NCBI GenBank assembly: GCA_963663365.2
Contig: CAXXIH010000001.1
Location: 1,488,001-1,552,000, forward strand
Reading direction: 5' to 3'
Length of the DNA stretch: 64,000 bases
Source of the DNA: G963663365 sp963663365
Lineage (GTDB): Bacteria; Hinthialibacterota; Hinthialibacteria; Hinthialibacterales; G963663365
A program made the position numbers and the translations under genes. The notes under the pieces were generated by a model that was given only the letters and a program-made list of their open reading frames with translations, did not search any database and was not told the DNA's origin. Positions 27,852 through 37,055 of this stretch are shown one piece after another. Numbering within the stretch: position 1 is the stretch's first letter; each line of letters begins with the position of its first letter.

Positions 27852-28466
27852 TTATAATTTTGTTTGGCTGTGTTTCGATTGTTTCAGGAACGCGGCAAAT
27901 TCCCTCATGGCTTTGCCGCGGTGGCTGACAGCGTGTTTTCTTTCAATCGGGACCTCCGCAAAGGTTGCCTGAAAGGGCGGAAAGTAAAAAAGCGGATCGT
28001 AACCAAATCCTCCGTCGCCCCGGTATTCTCTTAGGATTAGACCTTCAACCGTGCCTTCCGTCTCAAAGCGAGTTTGACCTTTTTCGGCAAATGCAACAGC
28101 GCACACATAATGCGCTGTGCGTTCGGCATCCGGAACGTTTTCCAGGGCTTTGAGTAGGGCTTGGTTGTTTTCTTCATCGGTTGAGCCTTCGCCCCGGGCA
28201 TAACGGGCAGAATAGATGCCTGGGGCTCCGTTTAGGGCATCGACGGCTAGTCCGGAGTCGTCTGCCACGGCCGGCAAATTGGTGAATTGTGAGACTTCAA
28301 CGGCCTTTTTACGTGCATTGGCCAGAAACGTGTCTCCATCCTCGACGACTTCGGGGCAATCCGGGAAATCCTCCAAGGTCAGGATCTGGTATTCCGGACT
28401 GTCCAATAAATCTTCGAGTTCTTTCCGCTTTTTCGCGTTGCGTGTGGCTAGAACGATGGTCTGCAT
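27852..28466 (-). CDS. rdgB: XTP/dITP pyrophosphatase (RdgB/HAM1)
   Basis: This cytoplasmic enzyme hydrolyses dITP, dXTP and ITP to monophosphates and so keeps deaminated purines out of nucleic acids. The 204-residue protein is of normal family length. The N-terminal nucleotide-binding loop reads IVLATRNAKKRKELEDLL; the other signatures are PAVADDSGLAVDALNGAPGIYSARYA and GDGGFGYDPLFYFP, followed by KHAVSHRGKAMREF. The catalytic Asp lies in the DDSGL motif. It is convergent with the pseudopilin gene and divergent from the Lrp-type regulator; the 99-bp gap between them must contain both promoters. Confidence 0.95.
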   Translation of the reverse strand: MQTIVLATRNAKKRKELEDLLDSPEYQILTLEDFPDCPEVVEDGDTFLANARKKAVEVSQFTNLPAVADDSGLAVDALNGAPGIYSARYARGEGSTDEENNQALLKALENVPDAERTAHYVCAVAFAEKGQTRFETEGTVEGLILREYRGDGGFGYDPLFYFPPFQATFAEVPIERKHAVSHRGKAMREFAAFLKQSKHSQTKL

Positions 28467-28565
28467 ATTGTTTTATACTCGGTCTATTCTGTATGTCCCG
28501 GATGGCAGGAGTTTATCCGGAAGTGCGCTATAGTACCCTAAACCTCAATGGAGGAACTGCAAGTT

Positions 28566-29054
28566 ATGGATACTCGTTCACAAATTTTGGATATTTTGAC
28601 GCAAGACGCTCGCACACGGGCTGCCGACATCGCCGCCATGATAGGAATTCCTGAGGCGGAAGTTGTTGAGCACATTAAGGCTCTTGAAGACGAAAATATA
28701 ATTCGCGGCTACAAGGCCATTGTTGATACGAACTTAACGAAATCCGACCGGTGTACATGCCTGATTGAGGTTTCTGTTCAGCCTGAGCGTGATCGGGGTT
28801 TCGATGCCGTAGCGGAACGGATTGTCAAATTCCCGGAAGTGCGTTCTGTATACCTATTATCGGGTGGGTATGATCTCTTAGTGATCATCGAGGGGCATAC
28901 GATGAATGAAATCGCCGAATTTGTCATTCAGAAACTCTCGACACAAGGCAATGTAAAGGCTACAACAACGCACTTCCTCCTGAAGAAATACAAGGAGCTC
29001 GGTGTGAGTCTTATGCAGGAAAGCGGTCCCAAGCGTATGCCCGTTACGCCCTAA
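28566..29054 (+). CDS. Lrp/AsnC-family transcriptional regulator
   Basis: I prefer the ATG at 28566, which has GGAGG 11 nt upstream; the ATG at 28548 overlaps that site. The 162-residue protein has an N-terminal winged helix (about 1-55; ILDILTQDARTRAADIAAMIGI and VVEHIKALEDENIIRGY) and a C-terminal RAM/AsnC ligand-binding domain (about 65-150; VRSVYLLSGGYDLLVIIEG). Members form octamers and bind amino acids. It is 11 bp upstream of an aminotransferase gene, a common pairing in which the regulator responds to the amino acid handled by the enzyme. A -10-like TATAGT lies at 28529-28534. Confidence 0.9.
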   Translation: MDTRSQILDILTQDARTRAADIAAMIGIPEAEVVEHIKALEDENIIRGYKAIVDTNLTKSDRCTCLIEVSVQPERDRGFDAVAERIVKFPEVRSVYLLSGGYDLLVIIEGHTMNEIAEFVIQKLSTQGNVKATTTHFLLKKYKELGVSLMQESGPKRMPVTP

Positions 29055-29065
29055 AGCGCAGGTAC

Positions 29066-30259
29066 ATGATGAGTCTTCAACCTATTCCCGACGAAATCCC
29101 CCAACAGAGCCGTGTAAACCGGATCGTTTCAAAAATGCCACCTTCCGGCATCCGCGTCTTTTTTGATTTAGTGGCCGATACACCCGGAGTCATTTCGCTT
29201 GGTGTCGGTGAGCCCGACTTCGTAACCCCATGGCATGTCTGTGAAGCAGGAATTCATGCCCTGGAAACAGGCTGGACGGCCTATACTTCCAATCAAGGCC
29301 GGCCGGAGTTGCTGGATGCTCTCTCAGATTATCTGTACGAAACACGGAAGTACCGCTACAACCCACGAACGCAACTTTTGGCGACCGTGGGCGGGAGCGA
29401 GGCCATCGATTTGGCCTTCCGTGCGCTACTGGATCCGGGGGACGAGGTTATTTTAGTCGAGCCTGCTTTTGTGTCTTATGCCCCTTTGGTTGTCCTGGCC
29501 GGCGGCGTGCCTGTCATCGTCCAAGCCGAAGAGTCGGACGGTTTTCTTCCACCGATTGACAAGATTGAAAATGCGATCAGCAGCCGAACAAAAATGCTGC
29601 TAATCAACTATCCCAATAATCCTACCGGAGCGGCGTTGACCCATGATGTCCGGCGTGAGTTGGAAAAAATCGTCTTGCATCATGGATTAATACTGGTCAG
29701 CGATGAACTTTATACGCCCCTGACCTATGAGCGGGAGCCGGTCAGCATGTTGGATGGTGGCGCCTTGGCCGATCAACTTCTGCTTGTGCATGGTTTTTCT
29801 AAGGCATGGGCCATGACCGGGTGGCGTCTGGGATTTGTTGCCGGACCCAAAGATTTGATTGAAGGATTATCGCGCGTACATCAATATGGTCTTATGTGCG
29901 CTCCCACTGTCTCTCAATGTGCGGCGATCGAAGCCATTCGGCGCGGGCATAAAGATGTGGAAGAAATGCGCAAAGAATATGACCGGCGCAGAAGATTCAT
30001 TGTTTCCCGGTTTGAAGAAATAGGCTTTCCAATCAGCCGGCCCTATGGAGCCTTTTATGTCTTTCCAAGAGTAGATGGTACCGGGATGGACGGAGAAATG
30101 TTTGCACGACGGCTGTTGGAGCGTGAAAAAGTGGCCGTTGTTCCCGGTTCGGCCTTCGGTTCGGCAAGCGGTGCTTTTGTCCGTTGTTCGTATGCAACGG
30201 CAATGGATGATATCAAGGCGGCGATGGAAAAGATCGAAGCGTTCACTGCTTCGCTTTAG
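29066..30259 (+). CDS. PLP-dependent class I/II aminotransferase (AspC/PatA-like)
   Basis: The 397-residue fold-type-I enzyme has the expected motifs: GVGEPDFVTPWHV at the N-terminus, YTSNQGRPELLDALSDYL, a cofactor phosphate cup in TVGGSEAIDLAFRALL, LLINYPNNPTGAAL with the conserved Asn and Pro, SDELYTPLTYE with the pyridine-nitrogen Asp, and the Schiff-base lysine in LVHGFSKAWAMTGWRLGF. The C-terminal arginine in SGAFVRCSYA should bind the substrate carboxylate. Aspartate, aromatic amino acids or N-acetyl-diaminopimelate are possible substrates; sequence alone cannot decide. It is cotranscribed with the upstream Lrp-type regulator, and a double terminator starts 70 bp after its stop. Confidence 0.93.
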   Translation: MMSLQPIPDEIPQQSRVNRIVSKMPPSGIRVFFDLVADTPGVISLGVGEPDFVTPWHVCEAGIHALETGWTAYTSNQGRPELLDALSDYLYETRKYRYNPRTQLLATVGGSEAIDLAFRALLDPGDEVILVEPAFVSYAPLVVLAGGVPVIVQAEESDGFLPPIDKIENAISSRTKMLLINYPNNPTGAALTHDVRRELEKIVLHHGLILVSDELYTPLTYEREPVSMLDGGALADQLLLVHGFSKAWAMTGWRLGFVAGPKDLIEGLSRVHQYGLMCAPTVSQCAAIEAIRRGHKDVEEMRKEYDRRRRFIVSRFEEIGFPISRPYGAFYVFPRVDGTGMDGEMFARRLLEREKVAVVPGSAFGSASGAFVRCSYATAMDDIKAAMEKIEAFTASL

Positions 30260-30329
30260 TCTTTATTTTGCATTTATTTAAAATAAATTTTGCTCTTATT
30301 TTCCTCACATTAGGCTAATTGACGCTTTG

Positions 30330-30382
30330 AAAAACGCCTCCAAGATACCTAGATACAGGGATATAAAGGAGGCGTTTTTTTT
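30330..30382 (+). terminator. rho-independent terminator 1 after the aminotransferase gene
   Basis: AAAAACGCCTCC at 30330-30341 pairs with GGAGGCGTTTTT at 30368-30379 over a 26-nt loop, followed by a run of T to 30382. The A-tract before the stem makes it partly bidirectional. Confidence 0.85.
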
Positions 30383-30393
30383 GTGTCGCTTGT

Positions 30394-30420
30394 CTCTACT
30401 GCACTTTTGTAGAGTTTTTT
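30394..30420 (+). terminator. rho-independent terminator 2 (tandem)
   Basis: CTCTAC at 30394-30399 pairs with GTAGAG at 30409-30414 over a 9-nt loop, followed by six T residues at 30415-30420. It stands 11 nt after terminator 1, so readthrough into gyrB should be low. Confidence 0.75.
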
Positions 30421-30428
30421 GTATTTGC

Positions 30429-30442
30429 CACAATATATTGTG
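30429..30442. promoter_or_regulatory. 14-bp perfect palindrome, operator-like
   Basis: CACAATATATTGTG at 30429-30442 is a perfect 14-bp palindrome ending one base before a possible -35 element. This is the size and position expected for a dimeric repressor site controlling gyrB. No regulator is identified. Confidence 0.4.
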
Positions 30443-30494
30443 TTGTATCCTGGGGTACAGGTACTATATATAGAGCCTGGGAGCCGAGGGATTC

Positions 30495-30523
30495 TTGACT
30501 CAAAGGGGCAATAATACTAGACT
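30495..30523 (+). promoter_or_regulatory. sigma70-type promoter for gyrB
   Basis: TTGACT at 30495-30500 and TAGACT at 30518-30523 are separated by 17 nt, 5-of-6 and 4-of-6 matches to consensus. Transcription would start near 30530, giving a leader of about 134 nt. Confidence 0.5.
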
Positions 30524-30663
30524 TACTTATCTGGTAGAGCACTCCTCTAGAAGGAGCACCACTACTCTTAAAAAGATGGGAAAATTATCCATCATGGGCG
30601 CCCGGATTTTTTGTGGAAGCGTCCTTTTTTCATTTGTGTTTGGGTTGAGGCTGCAATAACAAA

Positions 30664-33192
30664 ATGAGCACTGACCAGGCGCCTAGAGCGCAAGAAGTAA
30701 GCACCTACGACGAAAGTAATATTGTTGTTCTCGAAGGCCTTGAAGCTGTCCGGAAACGCCCGGCGATGTATATCGGCGGCACGGCTTCTGACGGATTGCA
30801 TCATTTGGTCTACGAAGTCGTTGACAATGCCATCGATGAAGCGCAGGGCGGCTATGGCGACAAAATCGATGTTATTATTCACTTTGATAACTCGGTGACG
30901 GTTGAAGACCGCGGGCGTGGTATCCCTGTACGAGCACATAAAGACTACCCTGAAAAAAGCGCTCTTGAAGTTGTTTTGACCGTTCTTCACGCCGGTGGCA
31001 AGTTTGACGATAAATCGTATAAGGCTTCCGGTGGATTGCATGGTGTTGGTGTTTCGGTTGTGAATGCTCTATCGGATTGGCTTAAAGTCGAAAGCCGCCG
31101 TTTAGGCAAACTGCATGCCATGGAATTTGCACGCGGCGTGGCCCAAGGGCCGATTGAAGTCATTGGCGAAACAAAACGCACCGGAACCAAAGTCACATTT
31201 CATCCTGATCCTAAGATTTTTGAAGATATTGAATTTAATTTTGATGTCTTATCCGCGCGTCTGCGCGAATTGGCCTTTTTAAACCGCGGTGTAACAATCA
31301 CGCTAACCGATGAACGAGTTGAGCCGCATAAGGCGATTGAATTTTGCTTTCAGGGTGGAATCAGCGAATTTGTTACTTTTTTGAATAGTAACAAAAATAT
31401 CATTCACAAGGAGCCCATCGCTTTTTCACGTGAACAAGAAGTGGCCGAAGCTAATGGCGACACAAAGCAGGTCTCTGTTGAGGTTGCGCTTCAGTACAAC
31501 GATGGATTTCAGGAGATTCTGTTCAGTTTTTGTAATAGCGTGAATACGATTTTCGGCGGCAGTCATCTGGAAGGATTCCGCGCTGCCCTAACACGTGCGA
31601 TCAACGATTACGCCAAAAAGAACAACTTGTTAAAAAAGGCGGATTCCAATCTCTCCGGCGAAGATACCCGTGAAGGATTATCCGCTGTTGTATCGGTGCG
31701 TGTTCCACAACCGCAGTTTGAGGCGCAAACGAAAATCCGTCTGCTCAATCCGGAAGTTAAAGGTTTAGTCCAATCCATGACCATGGAGGGGCTTTCGGAT
31801 TATTTCGAAGAGAATCCGGCTGAAGCCAAACGTATTTTGGGCAAGGTAATTCAGGCTGCGCAAGCACGTGAAGCCGCCCGTAAAGCCAGGAACTTAGCCC
31901 GCCGTAAAGGCGCATTAGAAGGCGGCGGCCTGCCCGGTAAGTTGGCGGACTGCTCCGAACGCGAACCGGAACTCTGTGAGATCTTTTTAGTCGAGGGAGA
32001 CTCAGCCGGCGGCTCAGCGAAACAAGGCCGTGACCGGCGTTTTCAGGCTATCCTTCCGCTTAAAGGAAAAATTATCAACGTTGAAAAAGCCCGTGTCGAT
32101 AAACTTCTCTCGAATGAGGAGATTCGTACAATTATTACGGCTCTCGGTACCGGTGTTGGAGAAAGTGATTTCGATATCGAAAAGGCACGGTATCATAAAC
32201 TGATTATCATGACGGATGCCGACGTCGATGGCGCGCATATCCGTACATTGCTTTTGACTTTCCTGTATAGACAGATGCCGGAACTAATCCGGGCTGGGTA
32301 TGTTTATATTGCTCAACCGCCGTTGTTTTTGGTCAAAAAGGGTAAGAAGGAGCAGTATATCGATACTGAAAAAGACCTGGACAAATATCTTTTCAATTTG
32401 GCCATCGATAGCGCGACTTTGTCGCCCGCCGATGGGAATGGTTCCAGTAAAGCCTACAACGCTGAAAAATTCCGCGAGTTGCTCCAAATCGCTCAAGAGA
32501 TCAACGATTTCTCGTTCAAACTGATCAATCGCGGATCCAGCCTGCATGAACTGCTCAAAGTCCGCGCGGAGTCGGATGCAAAGACATTGCCTTTGTACCG
32601 GATCAGCAGCGATGCCGGTGTTGAATACGCGCATGATGAAAAAGCCCGGGCAAAGATTGTTGAAGATTTAGAATCCGCATGGGGTGAAGATGAAACGGGG
32701 GAGGCTGGCGGAAACGGCGATCCCGATGCCCCCAAGGCTCAGTACCATGTTGTCGAATTTTTAGAGAGCCAGGAAATCGAGAAACTTCTTTGTCGTCTGG
32801 AGCAGTGGAATATTGATCTCTTGGAGGCTTTTCCCGAGCGTGTCGAACAATCGACGGGAGTATCCGAAGAAGATATCAAGGTTTTATTTGTATTGAAAAA
32901 TGGAAAAGACGAAGTCTATGAACTGCCCACGTTACCTGCTGTCTTGGAAAAAGTGCGGGATCTGGCGGGCAAAGGATTGCATGTCCAACGTTATAAAGGT
33001 TTGGGTGAAATGAATCCCGAGCAGCTATGGATTACGACCATGAATCCGGAAACACGCACGATGTTAAAAGTGGATATGAAAGATGCGGTTGAAGCGGAGC
33101 GGATTTTCACGGTCTTGATGGGCGATGCGGTTGAGCCGCGCCGGAAATTTATTCAAGAGCATGCTCCCGAAGTTCGTTTCTTGGATGTCTAA
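30664..33192 (+). CDS. gyrB: DNA gyrase subunit B
   Basis: GyrB supplies the ATPase and TOPRIM parts of the A2B2 gyrase that introduces negative supercoils. The 842-residue protein has the GHKL domain first (EVVDNAIDEAQGGY about residues 48-61; GGLHGVGVSVVNALS about 122-136), the transducer domain, the TOPRIM domain (EGDSAGGSAKQGRDR from about 442 and MTDADVDGAHIRTLL from about 516) and a C-terminal tail with QRYKGLGEMNPEQLW. A region of about 170 residues between the TOPRIM motifs and the tail makes it the long, E. coli-like type. There is no strong ribosome binding site near the ATG. pyrE follows after 69 bp, and gyrA lies 1.1 kb downstream in the same direction. Confidence 0.98.
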   Translation: MSTDQAPRAQEVSTYDESNIVVLEGLEAVRKRPAMYIGGTASDGLHHLVYEVVDNAIDEAQGGYGDKIDVIIHFDNSVTVEDRGRGIPVRAHKDYPEKSALEVVLTVLHAGGKFDDKSYKASGGLHGVGVSVVNALSDWLKVESRRLGKLHAMEFARGVAQGPIEVIGETKRTGTKVTFHPDPKIFEDIEFNFDVLSARLRELAFLNRGVTITLTDERVEPHKAIEFCFQGGISEFVTFLNSNKNIIHKEPIAFSREQEVAEANGDTKQVSVEVALQYNDGFQEILFSFCNSVNTIFGGSHLEGFRAALTRAINDYAKKNNLLKKADSNLSGEDTREGLSAVVSVRVPQPQFEAQTKIRLLNPEVKGLVQSMTMEGLSDYFEENPAEAKRILGKVIQAAQAREAARKARNLARRKGALEGGGLPGKLADCSEREPELCEIFLVEGDSAGGSAKQGRDRRFQAILPLKGKIINVEKARVDKLLSNEEIRTIITALGTGVGESDFDIEKARYHKLIIMTDADVDGAHIRTLLLTFLYRQMPELIRAGYVYIAQPPLFLVKKGKKEQYIDTEKDLDKYLFNLAIDSATLSPADGNGSSKAYNAEKFRELLQIAQEINDFSFKLINRGSSLHELLKVRAESDAKTLPLYRISSDAGVEYAHDEKARAKIVEDLESAWGEDETGEAGGNGDPDAPKAQYHVVEFLESQEIEKLLCRLEQWNIDLLEAFPERVEQSTGVSEEDIKVLFVLKNGKDEVYELPTLPAVLEKVRDLAGKGLHVQRYKGLGEMNPEQLWITTMNPETRTMLKVDMKDAVEAERIFTVLMGDAVEPRRKFIQEHAPEVRFLDV

Positions 33193-33261
33193 GCCGTTTG
33201 TGAATTATGGTTGTTTGATAGCAATAGGAAAACGTAATCCACTTCAAGAGAGAATGTATAC

Positions 33262-33792
33262 ATGGAACGCAAACAACTTGCCGCATTGATTAAGGAGCGT
33301 ACCTACAAAGAGGGCGATTTTACGCTTTCTTCCGGACGTAAAAGCCACTACATCATCGATAAGTATTTGTTCGAAACCGATCCGGAATTACTGAAAGCTG
33401 TTGCCGCTGAAATGGCCGCTCGGATTCCGGAAGGCACTGACCGAATTGCGGGAGTTGAATTGGGCGGTGTACCGCTTGCGACGGCTGTATCTTTGGAGAC
33501 GGGAAAGCCTTTCATAATTGTTAAGAAAGAAAGCAAAGGCTACGGGACGAACAAAGTCGTTGAAGGCGCCTATAAACCCGGCGAAAACGTTGTTTTGGTT
33601 GAAGATGTTTTGACGACGGCAGGCCAGGCGCTTAAAGGAGCGCGCCGGTTGCAGGATATCGGCCTGAAAGTGCAAAAACTAATCGGTGTTGTCGACCGCC
33701 AAGAAGGCGCAGCCGAAAATATCGAAGAAGCCGGTATTCCTTGGGAGGCCGTGTTCACGCGTGAAGACTTAGGAATCGAGGCAAGTGCGTGA
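33262..33792 (+). CDS. pyrE: orotate phosphoribosyltransferase
   Basis: This cytoplasmic enzyme joins orotate to PRPP to make OMP in pyrimidine synthesis. The 176-residue protein is near the short form of the family. It shows YKEGDFTLSSGRKSHYIIDKYLFE at the N-terminus, the conserved IAGVELGGVPLATAVSLETGKPFIIVKKESKGYGT loop region with catalytic Lys residues, and the PRPP-binding motif VVLVEDVLTTAGQALKGA. A related phosphoribosyltransferase cannot be fully excluded, but the SSGRKSHYI start is typical of PyrE. Its TGA overlaps the GTG start of the phosphatase gene, an unusual partner, and both genes lie between gyrB and gyrA. Confidence 0.9.
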   Translation: MERKQLAALIKERTYKEGDFTLSSGRKSHYIIDKYLFETDPELLKAVAAEMAARIPEGTDRIAGVELGGVPLATAVSLETGKPFIIVKKESKGYGTNKVVEGAYKPGENVVLVEDVLTTAGQALKGARRLQDIGLKVQKLIGVVDRQEGAAENIEEAGIPWEAVFTREDLGIEASA

Positions 33793-34295
33793 TTTCCGGA
33801 TTCTTTTGGCTGGTTGAAAGTGAAATAGCCGGGATGGCTCTGCCCAGCGGTTTTTCAATGGCTTCACTAAGTCCGAAGGAAGCCGCGAAGAATGAAGAAT
33901 TCAAAAGGGATATTCAGGAACTCAAACGTCTGGGAATCGGTGCTGTCGTTTCTCTAACTGAAATCAGCATGCCTCAAAAGGCAATCGTGCAAAGTGGGAT
34001 TAAATACTTGCATCTCCCCGTTCCGGATATGACAGCCCCATCCGAAAGCCAGATTCGTCAGTTCGTAAAATTTGCGCATAAATCGGTGCGTGAAGGCTGC
34101 CCGGTGGCTGTACATTGCACAGCCGGAATCGGACGTACCGGAACGATGTTGTCCTGTTATTTGGCAACGCGGGGCCATGATGCGGATAGCGCGATTCGTG
34201 CTGTCCGTAGCGTTCGTCCGGGCGCAGTAGAGACAAGTTCACAAGAATCCGCGATTCGCAATTATGTGGATGCTTTTAAGAAGGCAGTTGAATAA
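33789..34295 (+). CDS. dual-specificity/tyrosine phosphatase-like protein
   Basis: The GTG start overlaps the pyrE stop as GTGA. The 168-residue protein has the protein-tyrosine-phosphatase P-loop VAVHCTAGIGRTGTML (HCX5R; Cys about residue 109 and Arg about 115), preceded by the general-acid Asp in LPVPDMTAPSESQ. This fits the atypical dual-specificity phosphatase group that acts on phospho-Tyr/Ser/Thr or on small phosphates and RNA 5' ends. It is soluble, with no signal peptide. Placement within the gyrB-pyrE-gyrA run suggests housekeeping expression; the substrate cannot be told from the sequence. Confidence 0.88.
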   Translation: MISGFFWLVESEIAGMALPSGFSMASLSPKEAAKNEEFKRDIQELKRLGIGAVVSLTEISMPQKAIVQSGIKYLHLPVPDMTAPSESQIRQFVKFAHKSVREGCPVAVHCTAGIGRTGTMLSCYLATRGHDADSAIRAVRSVRPGAVETSSQESAIRNYVDAFKKAVE

Positions 34296-34329
34296 TTAAA
34301 ACCTGCCGAATCGATGAGAGTAAACAACG

Positions 34330-36885
34330 ATGGATTTCAACGATCGACAATCAAGCCGAATTAAGCCAATTGCTATCGAAGACGAGATGCAAGCATCGTA
34401 TATCAGTTATGCGATGTCGGTTATTGTGCAACGTGCGTTGCCGGATGTACGCGATGGTCTAAAGCCTGTTCATCGCCGAATTATTTATGCCATGCGTGGC
34501 TTGAATTTGGGCCCCAGCCGTCCGTATAAGAAGTCGGCGGCTATTGTCGGCGACACCATGGGTAAATATCACCCGCACGGTGACAGCGCTATCTACGATG
34601 CCTTAGTGCGTTTGGCTCAAGATTTTTCAACCCGGTATCGCGTTGTTGACGGACAGGGGAATTTTGGAAGTGTCGATGGCGACCGGGCGGCGGCCATGCG
34701 GTATACCGAGGCGCGGATGTCGCATCTGGCCGAAGCGCTTCTAACGGATATCGATAAAGAAACCGTCGATTTTATTCCAAATTATGACGGCTCAGTGGAA
34801 GAGCCGAGTGTTTTGCCGGCTGAAGTGCCTAATATTCTGGTCAACGGCGGAACGGGTATCGCTGTTGGTATGGCCACCAATATTCCGCCCCACAACATGA
34901 ATGAAGTTGTGGATGCTTGCATTGCGTTACTCAAAGATCCAAAAATCGATACAGGCGCGCTATGCCGTATCGTCAAAGGACCGGATTTCCCGACGGGCGC
35001 CTACATTTGCGGACGGCAGGGCATCTATGAGGCCTATTCGACAGGACGTGGCGCGGTAACGGTTCGGGCCGTGGCGCGGCGCGAGCAACTTCCAGGCAAC
35101 CGCGAGGCGATTGTCATTACCGAAATCCCCTATATGGTCAATAAGTCCAAACTGTTAGAAGACATCGCCAGCTTAGTACGAGATAAAAAAATTGAAGGAA
35201 TCAGCGATCTGCGCGATGAATCTGACCGGCAGGGGATGCGTATCGTTATCGAATTAAAGCGTAATGAAAATTACGAAGTTGTTTTAAATCAACTCTATAA
35301 GCACACACGGCTGCAAAGCACATTCGGGATTATTCTGCTGGCGCTGGTCGATAACCGCCCGCAGTATCTTACGCTTAAACAAATCCTCGAACATTTCATC
35401 GAGCACCGGCGCACGGTAGTTACGCGGCGTACTGAATTCGAATTACGCAAAGCCGAAGAACGCGCCCATATCGTTGAAGGTCTCCGCATTGCGGTGATGA
35501 ATATTGATGAAGTGGTCGCGATTATCCGGTCTTCGCAGAGCCGTGAAGAAGCGCAACAACGTTTGGTCGACCGTTTTGAACTTTCAACGCGTCAAGCCAA
35601 AGCGATCCTGGAAATGCAGCTGGCGCGTTTGGTGGGATTGGAACGTGAGAAACTTGAGCAGGAATATAACGATTTGATCAAAGCGATTGAGGATTTTCGC
35701 GATATTTTGGCTCGTCCGGAACGTGTGCGTGAGATCATCAAAGATGAACTTGACAATATCAAAAAGCGTTTTGGCGATGAGCGGCGCACGCAGATTATCG
35801 ATGCCGCGACGGACATCGATATCGAGGATTTGATTGCCGAAGAGAATATGGTGGTAACAGTAAGCCATAGCGGTTATATCAAACGTATTGCCACAAGCGT
35901 CTACCGGCGCCAATCGCGCGGCGGTAAAGGCATTACCGCAATGGATACGAAAGATGAAGATTTTGTCGAATATCTCTTTATCGCCTCCACTCACCACTAC
36001 ATTCTTTTCTTTACCGACCAGGGACGTTGTTATTGGCTCAAAGTATACGAGGTTCCACAGGCGGGACGCGCGGCCCGTGGCAAGTTTATTACGAACTTGC
36101 TTCAGGTCGAACCCGGAGAGCGGATTACCGCCATGGTGCCGGTTGAGGAATTTGACGAGCAGCATTTCCTTGTAATGGCTACACAGCAGGGAATCATCAA
36201 AAAGGTTGCTCTGAGCGCCTTTAGTAATCCTCGCAAAGCGGGTATTCGCGCCATCGATTTGAATGACAACGATACCTTGTTGGCTGTGGGCATGACACAG
36301 GGCGAGAATGAACTGGTTTTGGCAACTCAAAATGGTATGGCCATCCGGTTCGATGAACGCGATGTCCGTCCCATGGGGCGCACGGCGCGTGGCGTACGTG
36401 CAATCAGCCTGATTGACGAAGATCTGGTGGTCGGTATGGTCGTTGCGCGTGAAGGCTCGCATTTATTAACACTAACCGAAAACGGTTACGGTAAACGCAC
36501 GGAAGTTTCGCAATACCGCAAGATCAAACGTGGCGGTAAAGGCGTAAAAGATATCCAAACCAACGAACGGAATGGCCAAGTTGTGGGGATTATGGAAGTC
36601 TTCGATGAAGATGAAATCATGATGATTACCCAAGAGGGAATCGCCATTCGAACGGGAGTCAGCGGAGTTCGGGCTATCGCGCGGAATACGCAAGGTGTGC
36701 GCTTGATTCGTCTCAATGAAGGTGACCGTGTTGTGGCTATTGCGAAAATACAGGAAAAAGACAACGATCAAGATTCGGACGATGCCGAGCAAGAAGATGT
36801 GGAACAGGAAGAAATGGAACAGGAAGCAACGGCTATAACGTCCGATGTGGATGAAGAACAGGAACAGACCGAAGATCAAGAATAG
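34330..36885 (+). CDS. gyrA: DNA gyrase subunit A
   Basis: GyrA carries the DNA breakage-reunion activity. The 851-residue protein has the winged-helix region with DGLKPVHRRIIYAM, the quinolone-pocket stretch GKYHPHGDSAIYDALVRLAQ and the catalytic Tyr125 in AAMRYTEARMS. A tower and coiled-coil region (about 370-490) follow, then six C-terminal beta-pinwheel blades (about 515-815). The GyrA-box, usually QRRGGKG, appears as RRQSRGGKGI near residue 530, which supports gyrase rather than topoisomerase IV. The tail is highly acidic (EQEDVEQEEMEQE), a type known to modulate supercoiling in some bacteria. Confidence 0.98.
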   Translation: MDFNDRQSSRIKPIAIEDEMQASYISYAMSVIVQRALPDVRDGLKPVHRRIIYAMRGLNLGPSRPYKKSAAIVGDTMGKYHPHGDSAIYDALVRLAQDFSTRYRVVDGQGNFGSVDGDRAAAMRYTEARMSHLAEALLTDIDKETVDFIPNYDGSVEEPSVLPAEVPNILVNGGTGIAVGMATNIPPHNMNEVVDACIALLKDPKIDTGALCRIVKGPDFPTGAYICGRQGIYEAYSTGRGAVTVRAVARREQLPGNREAIVITEIPYMVNKSKLLEDIASLVRDKKIEGISDLRDESDRQGMRIVIELKRNENYEVVLNQLYKHTRLQSTFGIILLALVDNRPQYLTLKQILEHFIEHRRTVVTRRTEFELRKAEERAHIVEGLRIAVMNIDEVVAIIRSSQSREEAQQRLVDRFELSTRQAKAILEMQLARLVGLEREKLEQEYNDLIKAIEDFRDILARPERVREIIKDELDNIKKRFGDERRTQIIDAATDIDIEDLIAEENMVVTVSHSGYIKRIATSVYRRQSRGGKGITAMDTKDEDFVEYLFIASTHHYILFFTDQGRCYWLKVYEVPQAGRAARGKFITNLLQVEPGERITAMVPVEEFDEQHFLVMATQQGIIKKVALSAFSNPRKAGIRAIDLNDNDTLLAVGMTQGENELVLATQNGMAIRFDERDVRPMGRTARGVRAISLIDEDLVVGMVVAREGSHLLTLTENGYGKRTEVSQYRKIKRGGKGVKDIQTNERNGQVVGIMEVFDEDEIMMITQEGIAIRTGVSGVRAIARNTQGVRLIRLNEGDRVVAIAKIQEKDNDQDSDDAEQEDVEQEEMEQEATAITSDVDEEQEQTEDQE

Positions 36886-37000
36886 CCGATTGTCGCGATT
36901 GATCTGTTTCTGTATCGCCTGTGTGTAATGCCTCGGTTTTGAAATTTTGAAGCGTGACGGCAGTACACTGGTTGCCTGTGTTTGTCCGGGTAGACTGAAA

Positions 37001-37028
37001 ACGCCGGGAATCCGATGATTTCCGGCGT
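37001..37028 (+). repeat. hairpin in leader of the siroheme-type dehydrogenase gene
   Basis: ACGCCGG at 37001-37007 pairs with CCGGCGT at 37022-37028, with partial extension into a 14-nt loop. It lies 27 bp before the ATG at 37056. There is no T-run, so it is more likely an mRNA structure or operator than a gyrA terminator. Confidence 0.35.
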
Positions 37029-37055
37029 AAATCTCTATAAGGCAGTCTGAAATTC

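Larger units (their letters stand above)
30421..30663 (+). other. gyrB upstream region with promoter and operator-like elements
   Basis: This 243-bp non-coding stretch follows the double terminator. It contains the palindrome at 30429-30442, a possible promoter TTGTAT (30443-30448) / TATATA (30465-30470), the better promoter listed separately, and a leader hairpin in which CTCCT at 30542-30546 pairs with AGGAG at 30552-30556. A tRNA-like TGGTAGAGCAC string near 30532 has no T-arm partner and is not a tRNA. Confidence 0.5.

Noticed and set aside
30529..30560. tRNA-like string TGGTAGAGCAC followed by an anticodon-arm-like hairpin before gyrB
   Set aside because: No T-arm (GGTTCGA) or acceptor stem can be formed, so it is part of the gyrB leader and not a tRNA.
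35584..36462. 292-codon minus-strand frame inside gyrA
   Set aside because: Antisense to the conserved GyrA C-terminal region, no family resemblance and no start signal.
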